Shown here piece after piece: positions 55,693 through 63,579 of a stretch of DNA of 64,000 nucleotides (position 1 is its first letter; every line of letters starts with the position of its first letter). Origin of the DNA: Bradyrhizobium commune (GTDB taxonomy: Bacteria > Pseudomonadota > Alphaproteobacteria > Rhizobiales > Xanthobacteraceae); the NCBI RefSeq assembly GCF_015624505.1, contig NZ_CP061379.1:4960001-5024000 (forward strand), in the 5' to 3' direction. The translations under genes were made by a program, and so were the position numbers. The notes beneath the pieces are model-generated. The model did no database searches. It was given only the letters and a program-made list of their open reading frames with translations, and was not told where the DNA came from.

Positions 55693-55830
55693 ATGTCCAA
55701 GACCGCCACCGTCGCGCTCGCGCCCTCCGCCTCGCTGTTCGCCCGCTTCATGGCCGCGGTTGACCGCTTCCTGATGGCGAGCGCCGAGATCTCCAATCAC
55801 AACGGCGACCTGCCCCGCTTTGGCCTGTAA
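55693..55830 (+). CDS. 45-residue small protein, candidate GntR-regulon member
   Basis: A short ORF, MSKTATVALAPSASLFARFMAAVDRFLMASAEISNHNGDLPRFGL. The middle (about residues 12-32) can form one amphipathic helix. AAAGGA lies eight bases before the ATG, a GntR-type operator lies upstream, and a terminator follows 70 bases after the stop, so it forms a compact transcription unit. It precedes the OFA transporter. The function is unknown; a small regulator or membrane-associated partner of the transporter is possible. Confidence 0.6.
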   Translation: MSKTATVALAPSASLFARFMAAVDRFLMASAEISNHNGDLPRFGL

Positions 55831-55900
55831 AGCTGCCTCAAGGCCCTGGCGCGTCGAATTGTCGCGCCGGTTGTAAAACCAGCGAACTCCTACTTTCGAA

Positions 55901-55934
55901 GAATGGCCCTGCATCGCGGGGCCATTCTTATTTG
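55901..55934 (+). terminator. Terminator after the 45-residue ORF
   Basis: GAATGGCCC (55901-55909) and GGGCCATTC (55919-55927) form a perfect nine-base stem with a nine-base loop, followed by TTATTTGG. It separates the small ORF from the OFA transporter gene. Confidence 0.75.
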
Positions 55935-56009
55935 GAATCGGCTCATTCACGCGACCCGCAAACGAGGTTGCGTCATAAGCGCACAATGGGCCGGCGTGCG
56001 CTTGAAGCT

Positions 56010-56026
56010 TGGCATAATGAATACAA
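56010..56026. promoter_or_regulatory. GntR-type operator 4 (before first OFA transporter)
   Basis: TGGCATAATGAATACAA is the weakest of the six sites but keeps TGGCAT and the ATAC core. It lies 52 bases upstream of the transporter start, close to the spacing of the other sites. Confidence 0.5.
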
Positions 56027-56077
56027 AAATGCCGCCAACGCTCGCTCAAAAAAACAGGAGCGCTCATTGGAGGATTC

Positions 56078-57367
56078 ATGACGGACATGGTGCAGGCCAC
56101 AACAGCCCCTACAGCCGCGCGCGTCAGCGACACGTATCGCTGGGCGCAACTGGCGGTCGGCGTAGCGGCCATGGTGATGATCGCCAACTACCAATATGGC
56201 TGGACGTTCTTCGTCCCCGACATCCAGAAAACCTTCGGTTGGGATCGCGCCTCGATCCAGTGGGCCTTCACGCTGTTTGTCCTGTTCGAGACCTGGCTGG
56301 TGCCGGTCGAAGGATGGTTTGTCGATAAATACGGCCCGCGCATCGTCGTGCTGGTCGGCGGCGTGCTCTGCGCGATCGGCTGGGCGATCAACGCGCAGGC
56401 GACCACGCTCAACGGCTACTATCTCGGCATGATCATCGCCGGCATCGGCGCCGGCGGCGTCTACGGCACCTGCGTCGGCAATGCGCTGAAATGGTTTCCG
56501 GACAAGCGCGGTCTCGCGGCGGGCATCACGGCCGCAGGCTTCGGTGCCGGCTCTGCGCTCACCGTTGCGCCGATCCAGGCGATGATCAAGGACAGTGGCT
56601 TCCAGACCACCTTCCTCTATTTCGGCCTCGGACAAGGCATCATCATCTGCATTCTCGCCTTCTTCCTGCTGGCGCCGAAGCCTGGCCAGGTGCCGAGCGT
56701 CGTGGCGAACGCTGCGCTCGCGCAGACGCGGCGCAACTACCAGCCCACGGAAGTTTTGCGTCAGCCGATCTTCTGGCTGATGTACTTCATGTTCGTGATC
56801 GTCGGCGCCGGCGGGTTGATGGTGACGGCGAACCTCAAGCCGATCGCGGTCGACTGGAAGGTCGACGCGGTGCCGGTGACGCTGATCGGCATGACCATGA
56901 CCGCGGTGACGTTCGCAGCCACCATCGACCGCGTGCTCAACGGCCTGACGCGTCCGTTCTTCGGCTGGATCTCCGACATGATCGGCCGCGAGAACACGAT
57001 GTTCATCGCCTTCGGCATGGAAGGTTTCGGCATCTGGATGCTCTATCTCTGGGGCCACGATCCGATCTGGTTCGTGATCCTGTCGGGCTTCGTATTCTTT
57101 GCCTGGGGCGAGATCTACTCGCTGTTCCCCTCGACCTGCACCGACACTTTCGGCGCGAAATTCGCGACCACCAATGCCGGCCTGCTCTACACCGCGAAAG
57201 GTACGGCTGCGTTGCTGGTGCCGCTCGCGAATTACGTGCAGCAGACCTCGGGCCATTGGGACAACGTGTTCATCCTCGCGGCCGGCGCCAACATTCTGGC
57301 CTCGCTGCTCGCGCTCGTGGTGCTGAAACCCTGGCGCAAGGTGGTGGTCGCGCAATCGACCACCTGA
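56078..57367 (+). CDS. OFA-family (OxlT-like) MFS transporter 1
   Basis: A 429-residue MFS protein with about twelve helices. The OFA signature segments QYGWTFFVPDIQKTFGW, WFVDKYGPRIVVLVGG and NALKWFPDKRGLAAGITAAGFGAG match Oxalobacter OxlT as remembered. GLLYTAKGTAALLVP in helix 11 carries a lysine in the position of the oxalate-binding lysine of OxlT. Oxalate uptake or oxalate-formate exchange is therefore likely but not certain. GGAGG lies just before the ATG, and a GntR-type operator 52 bases before it. It is closed by a terminator. Confidence 0.88.
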   Translation: MTDMVQATTAPTAARVSDTYRWAQLAVGVAAMVMIANYQYGWTFFVPDIQKTFGWDRASIQWAFTLFVLFETWLVPVEGWFVDKYGPRIVVLVGGVLCAIGWAINAQATTLNGYYLGMIIAGIGAGGVYGTCVGNALKWFPDKRGLAAGITAAGFGAGSALTVAPIQAMIKDSGFQTTFLYFGLGQGIIICILAFFLLAPKPGQVPSVVANAALAQTRRNYQPTEVLRQPIFWLMYFMFVIVGAGGLMVTANLKPIAVDWKVDAVPVTLIGMTMTAVTFAATIDRVLNGLTRPFFGWISDMIGRENTMFIAFGMEGFGIWMLYLWGHDPIWFVILSGFVFFAWGEIYSLFPSTCTDTFGAKFATTNAGLLYTAKGTAALLVPLANYVQQTSGHWDNVFILAAGANILASLLALVVLKPWRKVVVAQSTT

Positions 57368-57390
57368 AGCACGACCATCCCACCCATGAC

Positions 57391-57421
57391 GCCCGGCCTC
57401 GCGGCCGGGCGTTTTCGTTTT
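57391..57421 (+). terminator. Terminator after OFA transporter 1
   Basis: GCCCGGCC and GGCCGGGC form a perfect eight-base stem with a TCGC loop, followed by GTTTTCGTTTT. Confidence 0.88.
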
Positions 57422-57504
57422 CCGCGAAACGCTCCCAATTCCAGGAATCCGAATGGAACAGCCCTATTTTGCTGCGGCGCGTCGCAAGATAGGGCTTGCT
57501 TTCT

Positions 57505-57521
57505 GGAATATGGTATACCAA
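57505..57521. promoter_or_regulatory. GntR-type operator 5 (before second OFA transporter)
   Basis: TGGAATATGGTATACCA contains the fully symmetric TGGTATACCA core. It lies 116 bases upstream of the second OFA transporter start. Confidence 0.65.
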
Positions 57522-57620
57522 GCTGCCAGCCGCGCTTGCGACGATAAGCCACAATATTTGCGACACTCCGTCATTTGGGCGGCGCGTGTCGTGACCAGAC
57601 AGGCGCTTGGGAGGTTGTTG

Positions 57621-58955
57621 ATGATGTCCAGCACGGACGGCGCGGTGACCGCTGCGCCCTTACGAACCGGTTTCCGTTGGCTCCAGCTCGCAATGGGCAT
57701 CGTCTGCATGGCGATGATCGCAAACCTGCAATATGGCTGGACGCTGTTCGTCGATCCGATCGACGCCAAGTACCATTGGGGTCGCGCCGCGATCCAGCTT
57801 GCTTTCACCATCTTCGTCGTCACCGAGACCTGGCTGGTGCCGGTCGAAGCCTGGTTCGTCGACAAGTACGGCCCACGCATCGTCATCATGTTCGGCGGCG
57901 TGATGATCGCGCTGTCCTGGATTCTGAACTCCTACGCCGATAGCCTTCCCCTGCTTTACACGGCGGCCGTCGTCGGCGGCATGGGCGCGGGCGCCGTGTA
58001 CGGCACCTGCGTCGGCAATGCGCTGAAATGGTTTCCCGATCGCCGCGGCCTCGCCGCCGGCGCGACCGCCGCAGGCTTCGGCGCAGGTGCCGCGCTCACC
58101 GTGGTGCCGATCGCGACCATGATCGCCTCGAGCGGCTATCAGCACGCGTTCCTCACTTTCGGCATCGGCCAGGGCCTGATCGTTTTCGTGCTCGCTTTCT
58201 TCATCCAGCCGCCGCGGATCTCGATCCCGCCGAAGAAGAAGCAGCTCAATCTGCCGCAGACCAAGATCGACTTCACCCCGCCACAGGTGCTGCGCAGCCC
58301 GATTTTCTGGGTGATGTATCTCGTCTTCGTGATGGTCGCCTCCGGCGGCTTGATGACCGCCGCGCAGATCGCGCCGATCGCGCACGACTTCAAGATCGCC
58401 GACACGCCGGTGACGCTCGCGGGCTTCCAGATGGCGGCGCTGACGTTTGCGATCTCGCTCGACCGCATCTTCGACGGCTTCGGACGTCCGTTCTTCGGTT
58501 TTGTCTCCGACAATATCGGTCGCGAGAACACCATGTTCATCGCCTTCGGTACCGCAGCGCTGATGCTGCTGACGTTGTCGGCCTATGGGCACATCCCGAT
58601 CGTGTTCGTGCTTGCGACCGCGGTTTACTTCGGCGTGTTCGGCGAGATCTACTCGCTGTTCCCCGCCACCTGCGGCGACACCTTCGGCTCGAAATATGCC
58701 ACCACCAATAACGGCATGCTCTACACCGCGAAGGGCACAGCGTCCCTGCTCGTCCCGCTCGCGAGTGTGATTTCGATCGCCTATGGCTGGAAGGCCGTGT
58801 TCGTGGTGGCAGTGGCGTTGAACGCGACCGCTGCGCTGATGGCGCTGTTCGTGATCAAGCCGCTGCGCCGCTCCTTCATCCTCGGCAAGGAAGCCGAGAG
58901 CGCCAGCACCGCGACGGCCAACGCCAAGACCACTGCCAAGACAGAGACGGCGTAA
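57621..58955 (+). CDS. OFA-family (OxlT-like) MFS transporter 2
   Basis: A 444-residue MFS protein clearly paralogous to transporter 1 (both have FxxxTWLVPVEAWFVDKYGPRI-type and NALKWFPD-RGLAAG segments). MLYTAKGTASLLVPLA keeps the helix 11 lysine. The C terminus has an Ala/Thr/Lys-rich tail. GGGAGG precedes the ATG at 57621; an ATG directly after it is equally possible. Tandem OFA genes may handle oxalate and formate or differ in affinity. A GntR-type operator precedes it and a terminator follows. Confidence 0.88.
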   Translation: MMSSTDGAVTAAPLRTGFRWLQLAMGIVCMAMIANLQYGWTLFVDPIDAKYHWGRAAIQLAFTIFVVTETWLVPVEAWFVDKYGPRIVIMFGGVMIALSWILNSYADSLPLLYTAAVVGGMGAGAVYGTCVGNALKWFPDRRGLAAGATAAGFGAGAALTVVPIATMIASSGYQHAFLTFGIGQGLIVFVLAFFIQPPRISIPPKKKQLNLPQTKIDFTPPQVLRSPIFWVMYLVFVMVASGGLMTAAQIAPIAHDFKIADTPVTLAGFQMAALTFAISLDRIFDGFGRPFFGFVSDNIGRENTMFIAFGTAALMLLTLSAYGHIPIVFVLATAVYFGVFGEIYSLFPATCGDTFGSKYATTNNGMLYTAKGTASLLVPLASVISIAYGWKAVFVVAVALNATAALMALFVIKPLRRSFILGKEAESASTATANAKTTAKTETA

Positions 58956-58983
58956 GCGACCACACGCCATTGCACGGGCCGGA

Positions 58984-59013
58984 AAAGGGGCGCAGCATTG
59001 CGCCCCTTTTTCT
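58984..59013 (+). terminator. Terminator after OFA transporter 2
   Basis: AAAGGGGCGC and GCGCCCCTTT form a ten-base stem with a six-base loop; the T run continues as TTTTTCT. Confidence 0.9.
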
Positions 59014-59087
59014 GTTTTGACGGAGAACAAACGTCAGCATCACTGCCGCAAGAATTTTCGGATCACCCAAATCCAGGGTTTGACAAT

Positions 59088-59104
59088 TGGCATAATGTAT
59101 ACCA
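59088..59104. promoter_or_regulatory. GntR-type operator 6 (before CBS-domain gene)
   Basis: TGGCATAATGTATACCA keeps both arms of TGGCAT-N5-ATRCCA, 34 bases before the CBS-protein start. Confidence 0.65.
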
Positions 59105-59138
59105 CACTTGATCCCATCGTTCACCTAGGGAGGTTGCA

Positions 59139-59567
59139 ATGCTGGTCGGAGACATTCTGCGCAAGAAGACGCCGCGCGTTGTCACGGTGCGAATGAACGA
59201 AACAGTGGGTATCGCCGCCAAGCTGATGCGCACCAACAACATCAGCGCCCTGGTGGTGAAGGACGTGGTCCGCTCCGAAGGCAACACCGCAGTCGGCATG
59301 TTCACCGAGCGCGACGTGGTGCGCGCCGTTGCCGAGCACGGCGCCAATGGTGTGAACGTCAAGGTCGCGCAGCTCGTCTCCGTGCAGCAGCTCGTCTCCT
59401 GCACCTCGAGCGACACGATCGAGCAGGTCCGGCACCTCATGAACGTGAATCATATCCGGCACCTGCCGGTGATCGACAACTACAGCCTCGTCTCCGTCAT
59501 CAGCATGCGCGACATCGCTGCTGCCGTCGACGAAGCGATCAACGGCTCGCCGCAAGCAGCAGCCTAA
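59139..59567 (+). CDS. CBS-domain pair protein
   Basis: A 142-residue protein made of two CBS motifs (about residues 7-65 and 75-135; MFTERDVVRAVAEHG ends the first, and MNVNHIRHLPVIDNYSLVSVISMRDI the second). CBS pairs bind adenine nucleotides and often tune enzymes or transporters. GGGAGG lies five bases before the ATG. A GntR-type operator upstream links it to the oxalate genes, suggesting an energy-sensing role for that pathway; this is inference. Confidence 0.92.
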   Translation: MLVGDILRKKTPRVVTVRMNETVGIAAKLMRTNNISALVVKDVVRSEGNTAVGMFTERDVVRAVAEHGANGVNVKVAQLVSVQQLVSCTSSDTIEQVRHLMNVNHIRHLPVIDNYSLVSVISMRDIAAAVDEAINGSPQAAA

Positions 59568-59668
59568 GGCAGCGCGACTCCTCCCCTGTGACTATCGGCC
59601 CCGGCTCGGACCCGTCCGCGCCGGACCGGATCCTTCGTCCAAAATTTGGCCTTTCCCGCGAGGATTTC

Positions 59669-60688
59669 ATGAAGATCTGCATCTACGGCGCCGGCGCGAT
59701 CGGCGGATATCTTGGAGTGCAGCTTGCGCGCGCTGGCGCCGATGTCAGCCTGGTCGCCCGCGGTGCGCACCTTGCCGCGATGCGCGAACAGGGGCTGACG
59801 CTGCTCGCGGGCGAGGACAAGCACACCGTCTATCCGCGCTGCACCGACAATGCCGCCGAGCTCGGCGTGCAGGACTACGTCATCGTGACGCTGAAGGCGC
59901 ATTCGATCACCGGCGTGATCGAGAAGATGCAACCGCTGCTCGGGCCCCGCACCCGCATCGTCACCGCGGTCAACGGCATCCCCTATTGGTACTTCCACAA
60001 GCACGGCGGCGATTACGAGAACTCGACGCTGGAGAGCATTGATCCCGGCGGACGGCAATGGCGCGAGCTTGGGGCCGAGCGCGCCATCGGCTGCATCGTC
60101 TATCCCGCGACCGAGATCGAGGCGCCCGGCGTGATCCGCCACGTCTACGGCAATAATTTTCCGCTGGGTGAGCCCTCGGGCGAGATCACGAGCGACGTGC
60201 AGCGCCTCGCCGATCTCTTCGTCGCCGCCGGGCTGAAAGCGCCGGTGCTCGACCGCATCCGCGACGAGATCTGGCTCAAGCTCTGGGGCAATGTCTGCTT
60301 CAACCCGATCAGCGCGCTGACGCATGCGACGCTCGACGTGATCTGCACCGATCCGGCCACGCGCGCGCTGTCGCGTGCGATCATGGTGGAGACGCAAGGC
60401 ATTGCCGAGACCTTTGGCGTCAAATTCCGCGTCGACGTCGAGCGGCGCATCGAGGGCGCCCGCAAGGTCGGCGCGCACAAGACCTCGATGCTCCAGGATC
60501 TCGAGCGCGGCCGCCCAATGGAGATCGACCCGCTCGTCACCGTGGTGCAGGAGATGGGCCGGCTGACCGGAATCCCGACGCCGGCGCTCGACTCGGTGCT
60601 GGCGATGGTGACCCAGCGTGCCCGTATCGCCGGCCTCTATGACGGCGTCTCGGCGCCATCCGATCCCCGTGCACTGGCGGTGGCGTGA
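59669..60688 (+). CDS. Ketopantoate reductase-family protein
   Basis: A 339-residue PanE/ApbA-type reductase. The N-terminal MKICIYGAGAIGGYLGVQLARAGADV NADP motif and the catalytic region DEIWLKLWGNVCFNPISALTHATLDV are typical, and the conserved GRPMEIDPLVTVVQEMGRLTGIPTPALDSV closes the C-terminal domain. It may be a true 2-dehydropantoate reductase or a relative acting on another 2-keto acid; its coupling to a FAH-family gene favours the latter. GAGGA precedes the ATG. Confidence 0.88.
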   Translation: MKICIYGAGAIGGYLGVQLARAGADVSLVARGAHLAAMREQGLTLLAGEDKHTVYPRCTDNAAELGVQDYVIVTLKAHSITGVIEKMQPLLGPRTRIVTAVNGIPYWYFHKHGGDYENSTLESIDPGGRQWRELGAERAIGCIVYPATEIEAPGVIRHVYGNNFPLGEPSGEITSDVQRLADLFVAAGLKAPVLDRIRDEIWLKLWGNVCFNPISALTHATLDVICTDPATRALSRAIMVETQGIAETFGVKFRVDVERRIEGARKVGAHKTSMLQDLERGRPMEIDPLVTVVQEMGRLTGIPTPALDSVLAMVTQRARIAGLYDGVSAPSDPRALAVA

Positions 60689-61473
60689 TGGCGGACGACC
60701 TGACGAAGTGGCTGCGCTTCCGTTACGCCGGCACGACCGGCTTCGGCACGCTGACGCCTGACGGCATCAGCGTGCATGACGGCGAGATGTTTGGCCGCAA
60801 TGCGCCAAACGGCAAGATTCTGGCGCTGTCGGAGGTCGAGCTGCTCGCGCCTTGCGCACCCAGCAAGATCGTCGCGCTCTGGAATAATTTTCGCGCGCTC
60901 GCCGCCAAGCTGAACCAGCCCGAGCCACCGGAGCCGCTCTATCTCCTGAAGGCCACCACCAGCATCACGACGCCCGGCGCCGTGATCCGCCGCCCATCTT
61001 ATTATGACGGCAAGACAACCTATGAGGGCGAGCTCGGCATCGTCATCGGCAAGACCTGCGCGCGCGTGTCGCCTGCGGAAGCCGGCGGCTTCATCTTCGG
61101 CTACACCTGCGTCAACGACATCACCGCCAACGATATCCTGACCGGCGACCCCACCTTCCCGCAATGGGCCCGCGCCAAGGGCATCGACGATTACGGCCCG
61201 TTCGGCCCGGTGATCGCGACCGGCCTCGATCCGGCCGAGCTTACTGTCCGTACCATCCTCAACGGCGCCGAACGGCAGAACTACCCGATCGCCGACATGA
61301 TCTTCCCGGCCGAGGTGCTGGTCAGCAGGATCTCCCACGACATGACCCTGCTCCCGGGCGACCTCATCGCGGTCGGCACCTCGGTCGGGGTCGGCGTCAT
61401 GAAAGAGCCGGTCAACACGGTGACTGTCGCGATCGACGGCATCGGCGAGCTGACCAACGAGTTTCGGCTGTAA
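60688..61473 (+). CDS. Fumarylacetoacetate hydrolase-family enzyme
   Basis: A 261-residue FAH-fold protein. The metal-binding E...E...D set lies in TTYEGELGIVIGKTCARVSP and GYTCVNDITANDIL. Other family landmarks are DDYGPFGPVIATG and the C-terminal LPGDLIAVGTSVGVGVM. Such proteins are hydrolases, decarboxylases or isomerases of 2-keto acid derivatives (HpaG-like). The ATG overlaps the stop of the reductase gene by one base, so translation is coupled and the two probably act in one catabolic path. The substrate is unknown. Confidence 0.9.
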   Translation: MADDLTKWLRFRYAGTTGFGTLTPDGISVHDGEMFGRNAPNGKILALSEVELLAPCAPSKIVALWNNFRALAAKLNQPEPPEPLYLLKATTSITTPGAVIRRPSYYDGKTTYEGELGIVIGKTCARVSPAEAGGFIFGYTCVNDITANDILTGDPTFPQWARAKGIDDYGPFGPVIATGLDPAELTVRTILNGAERQNYPIADMIFPAEVLVSRISHDMTLLPGDLIAVGTSVGVGVMKEPVNTVTVAIDGIGELTNEFRL

Positions 61474-61484
61474 CGGCTCGGTCT

Positions 61485-61602
61485 TTCCGGGGCGCGACGT
61501 CGTCGCGAGCCATGATGCGCAATTGCGCATCTGGGAATCCATGTGTCCGCGGAGCCTGCCGCCCGATGGATTGCGGGCTCGGCGCTGCGCGCCGCCCCGG
61601 AA
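61485..61602. repeat. REP-like palindromic element in a 296-base gap
   Basis: TTCCGGGGCG (61485-61494) pairs with CGCCCCGGAA (61593-61602). Inside lies an 18-base perfect palindrome, GATGCGCAATTGCGCATC (61514-61531). The rest of the 61474-61769 gap holds no gene. The form matches dispersed elements of Bradyrhizobium-type chromosomes and may end the reductase/FAH transcript. Confidence 0.65.
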
Positions 61603-61769
61603 CGACGAGCCCGAATTCGGGAAAACCTGGCACCCCTCACCCGATCGGTTGACCCAGCCGGTTGGGGATGGCTCGCCCGGAAACACGCCGCGACGCGGCC
61701 GCCCCTTGATCTCGGTTCCACTCTCCAATAGCAACACGGGGATATTTGTGCCGGCGTGAGGTCTTCACG

Positions 61770-63176
61770 ATGTGGCTGGTTTTCCTGCTTGCCTGGTTTG
61801 CCCTGCTGGCCGTCATCGCTGCCTTCGCCCAACTGGCGTTTGGCTACGACGTCACCCATCTGCCCGCTCAGTTTTCGGCGCTGCCGACGCCGCAGCGCAT
61901 CGCCACCGGCGCGCTGGTGGTCGTAGGCCTGGTGCTGATCGGTGCGTCCGTCTGGCTGCTCTCGCGCCAGGACCGGCGTCTCAACACCCTGCGCGATCGC
62001 CTGAAAAAGACCCGCGAGGACGTCGTCGTCGCCCACGCCCTGCAAAACCACCTGGACGCGACGGTCCAGCACCTGATCGAGACCGACCCCAGAGAGGCGG
62101 TCTCCGCCCTCCACGACAAGCTGGGTGAAACCGAGCAGCGGGCTCTGCTTCAGCAGAGCCGCAACCAGTCCACCGACATGCACGACCAGCTCGCCGAAAT
62201 CCGCCGCCGCCAGCAGGCGCTGCGCGAGACGGTCGGCAAGGTCGCCGACCAGCGGCGGGTGGTCGAGCCTGTCTTCACCGAGATCCGCGACCGCCAGAAC
62301 CAGCTCGAACGGTCCCTGCTCGACCTCGAAACCGACGACCGCAAGAATAATCTCGCCGACCGGCTGCGGGACATCGCACGCGACGTATCGACGCTGCTGA
62401 CGCGGGTCGGCGTGGTCCAGGACACTTTCGCGACGCTGAACCAGTACAAGGAAGATCTGGCCAAATCCCACGCCGAGCTGGTGCCGCTGCGCTCGTCGGA
62501 CGCCGGCATCAATGTCCTGATCGGCGAATTGAGCCTCAGCCATGAGCGCCTCGCCAAGAGCGTCGATGAGCTCGAGACCGGCGGCGAAGCCCCGCTCTCC
62601 GCGCGCGTCGAGACGCTGTCGAAGAACAAGATCGAGATCGAGCAACGTCTCGCCCGCATCGACGACAGCGCCAACATCCTCAAGGCGATCCGGCTCGATT
62701 TCGAGGAGCTCGGCCAGCGCCAGGCCCAGCTCGAACGCTCGCTCGCCGAAGTCGAAACGGACGACGACGGCAAGACGCTGGCCGACCGCCAGAACGCGCT
62801 GAACGATTTCGTCATCCAGTCGCGCCAGCGCCTCGGCGCGTTGCAGGAGACGCTGGCGACGCTGAACGCCTTCAAGGCCGAGCTGTCGAAGTCGCAGGCC
62901 GACACCGTGCCGCTGAAGGCGCCCGTGTTCGGCATCGAGGCCCTGATCGCGGAGGTGAGCACCACCCGCGATCTCCTCGCCAAGACCGTCGGCGAGATCG
63001 AGGCCAACGGCGGCGTGACGCTCGCCTCGCGCGTCGACACGCTGACCAAGAGCAAGCGCGAGGTCGAGGACCGCCTCGCCCGCATCTTCGAGAATTTCAA
63101 CGCGCTCGACAGCTTGCGCAAGGACATCGGCGGCATCTTCTCGACGATCAGGAACAGCCTGAACCGGATCGGGTGA
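61770..63176 (+). CDS. Membrane-anchored coiled-coil protein with internal repeat
   Basis: A 468-residue protein. Two transmembrane helices lie in the first 66 residues (MWLVFLLAWFALLAVIAAF and IATGALVVVGLVLIGASVWLL); the rest is long charged coiled coil. A block of about 142 residues is duplicated: RQNQLERSLLDLETDD starts near residue 175 and RQAQLERSLAEVETDD near 317, each continuing through an ATLN-K-DLAKS-like stretch to an LLAKTV/RLAKSV segment. No enzymatic motif is seen. A structural or tethering role is likely. GAGG lies eight bases before the ATG. Confidence 0.85.
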   Translation: MWLVFLLAWFALLAVIAAFAQLAFGYDVTHLPAQFSALPTPQRIATGALVVVGLVLIGASVWLLSRQDRRLNTLRDRLKKTREDVVVAHALQNHLDATVQHLIETDPREAVSALHDKLGETEQRALLQQSRNQSTDMHDQLAEIRRRQQALRETVGKVADQRRVVEPVFTEIRDRQNQLERSLLDLETDDRKNNLADRLRDIARDVSTLLTRVGVVQDTFATLNQYKEDLAKSHAELVPLRSSDAGINVLIGELSLSHERLAKSVDELETGGEAPLSARVETLSKNKIEIEQRLARIDDSANILKAIRLDFEELGQRQAQLERSLAEVETDDDGKTLADRQNALNDFVIQSRQRLGALQETLATLNAFKAELSKSQADTVPLKAPVFGIEALIAEVSTTRDLLAKTVGEIEANGGVTLASRVDTLTKSKREVEDRLARIFENFNALDSLRKDIGGIFSTIRNSLNRIG

Positions 63177-63338
63177 GGACGGACGTCGCTCAAAAATCAC
63201 ACCTCCCGCCTGCCCGACATAAGCCGCCAACATGTCCCGCGCGCGCCGCACTGTGGACGCATTCCGACGTCCATTTGTGAGGGGTGTCTGGGGGCACGGC
63301 ACGGCCGTGTTTGGGCCAAACCTTCTAGGGGTATCACT

Positions 63339-63536
63339 GTGAAGAAGATTGTTTTTGTTCTGGGTGCGACGCTGGCTCTGGTGACGGCTGCGAACGCGGC
63401 GGATCTGCCGCGCCGGCAGCCCGTGCCGGTCTATCCGGCGGAGCAGGCTCCGATCGGCAAGATGCCGATTGGCAAGAGCCCGGTGGGCAAGGCCCCGATC
63501 GGCAAGGCGCCGGGTCCGGTCGCAGCGCGCTACTGA
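63339..63536 (+). CDS. Small secreted PIGK-repeat protein
   Basis: A 65-residue protein starting at GTG with AGGGG eight bases upstream. Residues 1-20 form a signal peptide (VLGATLALVTAANA). The mature part holds four five-residue repeats, PIGKM, PIGKS, PVGKA, PIGKA, preceded by PVPVYPAEQA. It is probably periplasmic or surface-exposed. Function and family are unknown. It lies upstream of another secreted protein on the same strand. Confidence 0.75.
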   Translation: MKKIVFVLGATLALVTAANAADLPRRQPVPVYPAEQAPIGKMPIGKSPVGKAPIGKAPGPVAARY

Positions 63537-63579
63537 GGCGCAGGCGACATCAGCACGGCCGACAGTCGAGGGGCAAAGC

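Noticed and set aside
61281..63302. 673-residue minus-strand frame over the coiled-coil gene
   Set aside because: It is an antisense shadow. The plus-strand gene has a ribosome site, transmembrane helices and heptad pattern; the antisense frame crosses two genes and a palindromic repeat.
63423..63520. CRISPR-like short repeats
   Set aside because: The repeated GGCAAG-type units are codons of a PIGK peptide repeat inside a short secreted-protein gene, with no spacers.
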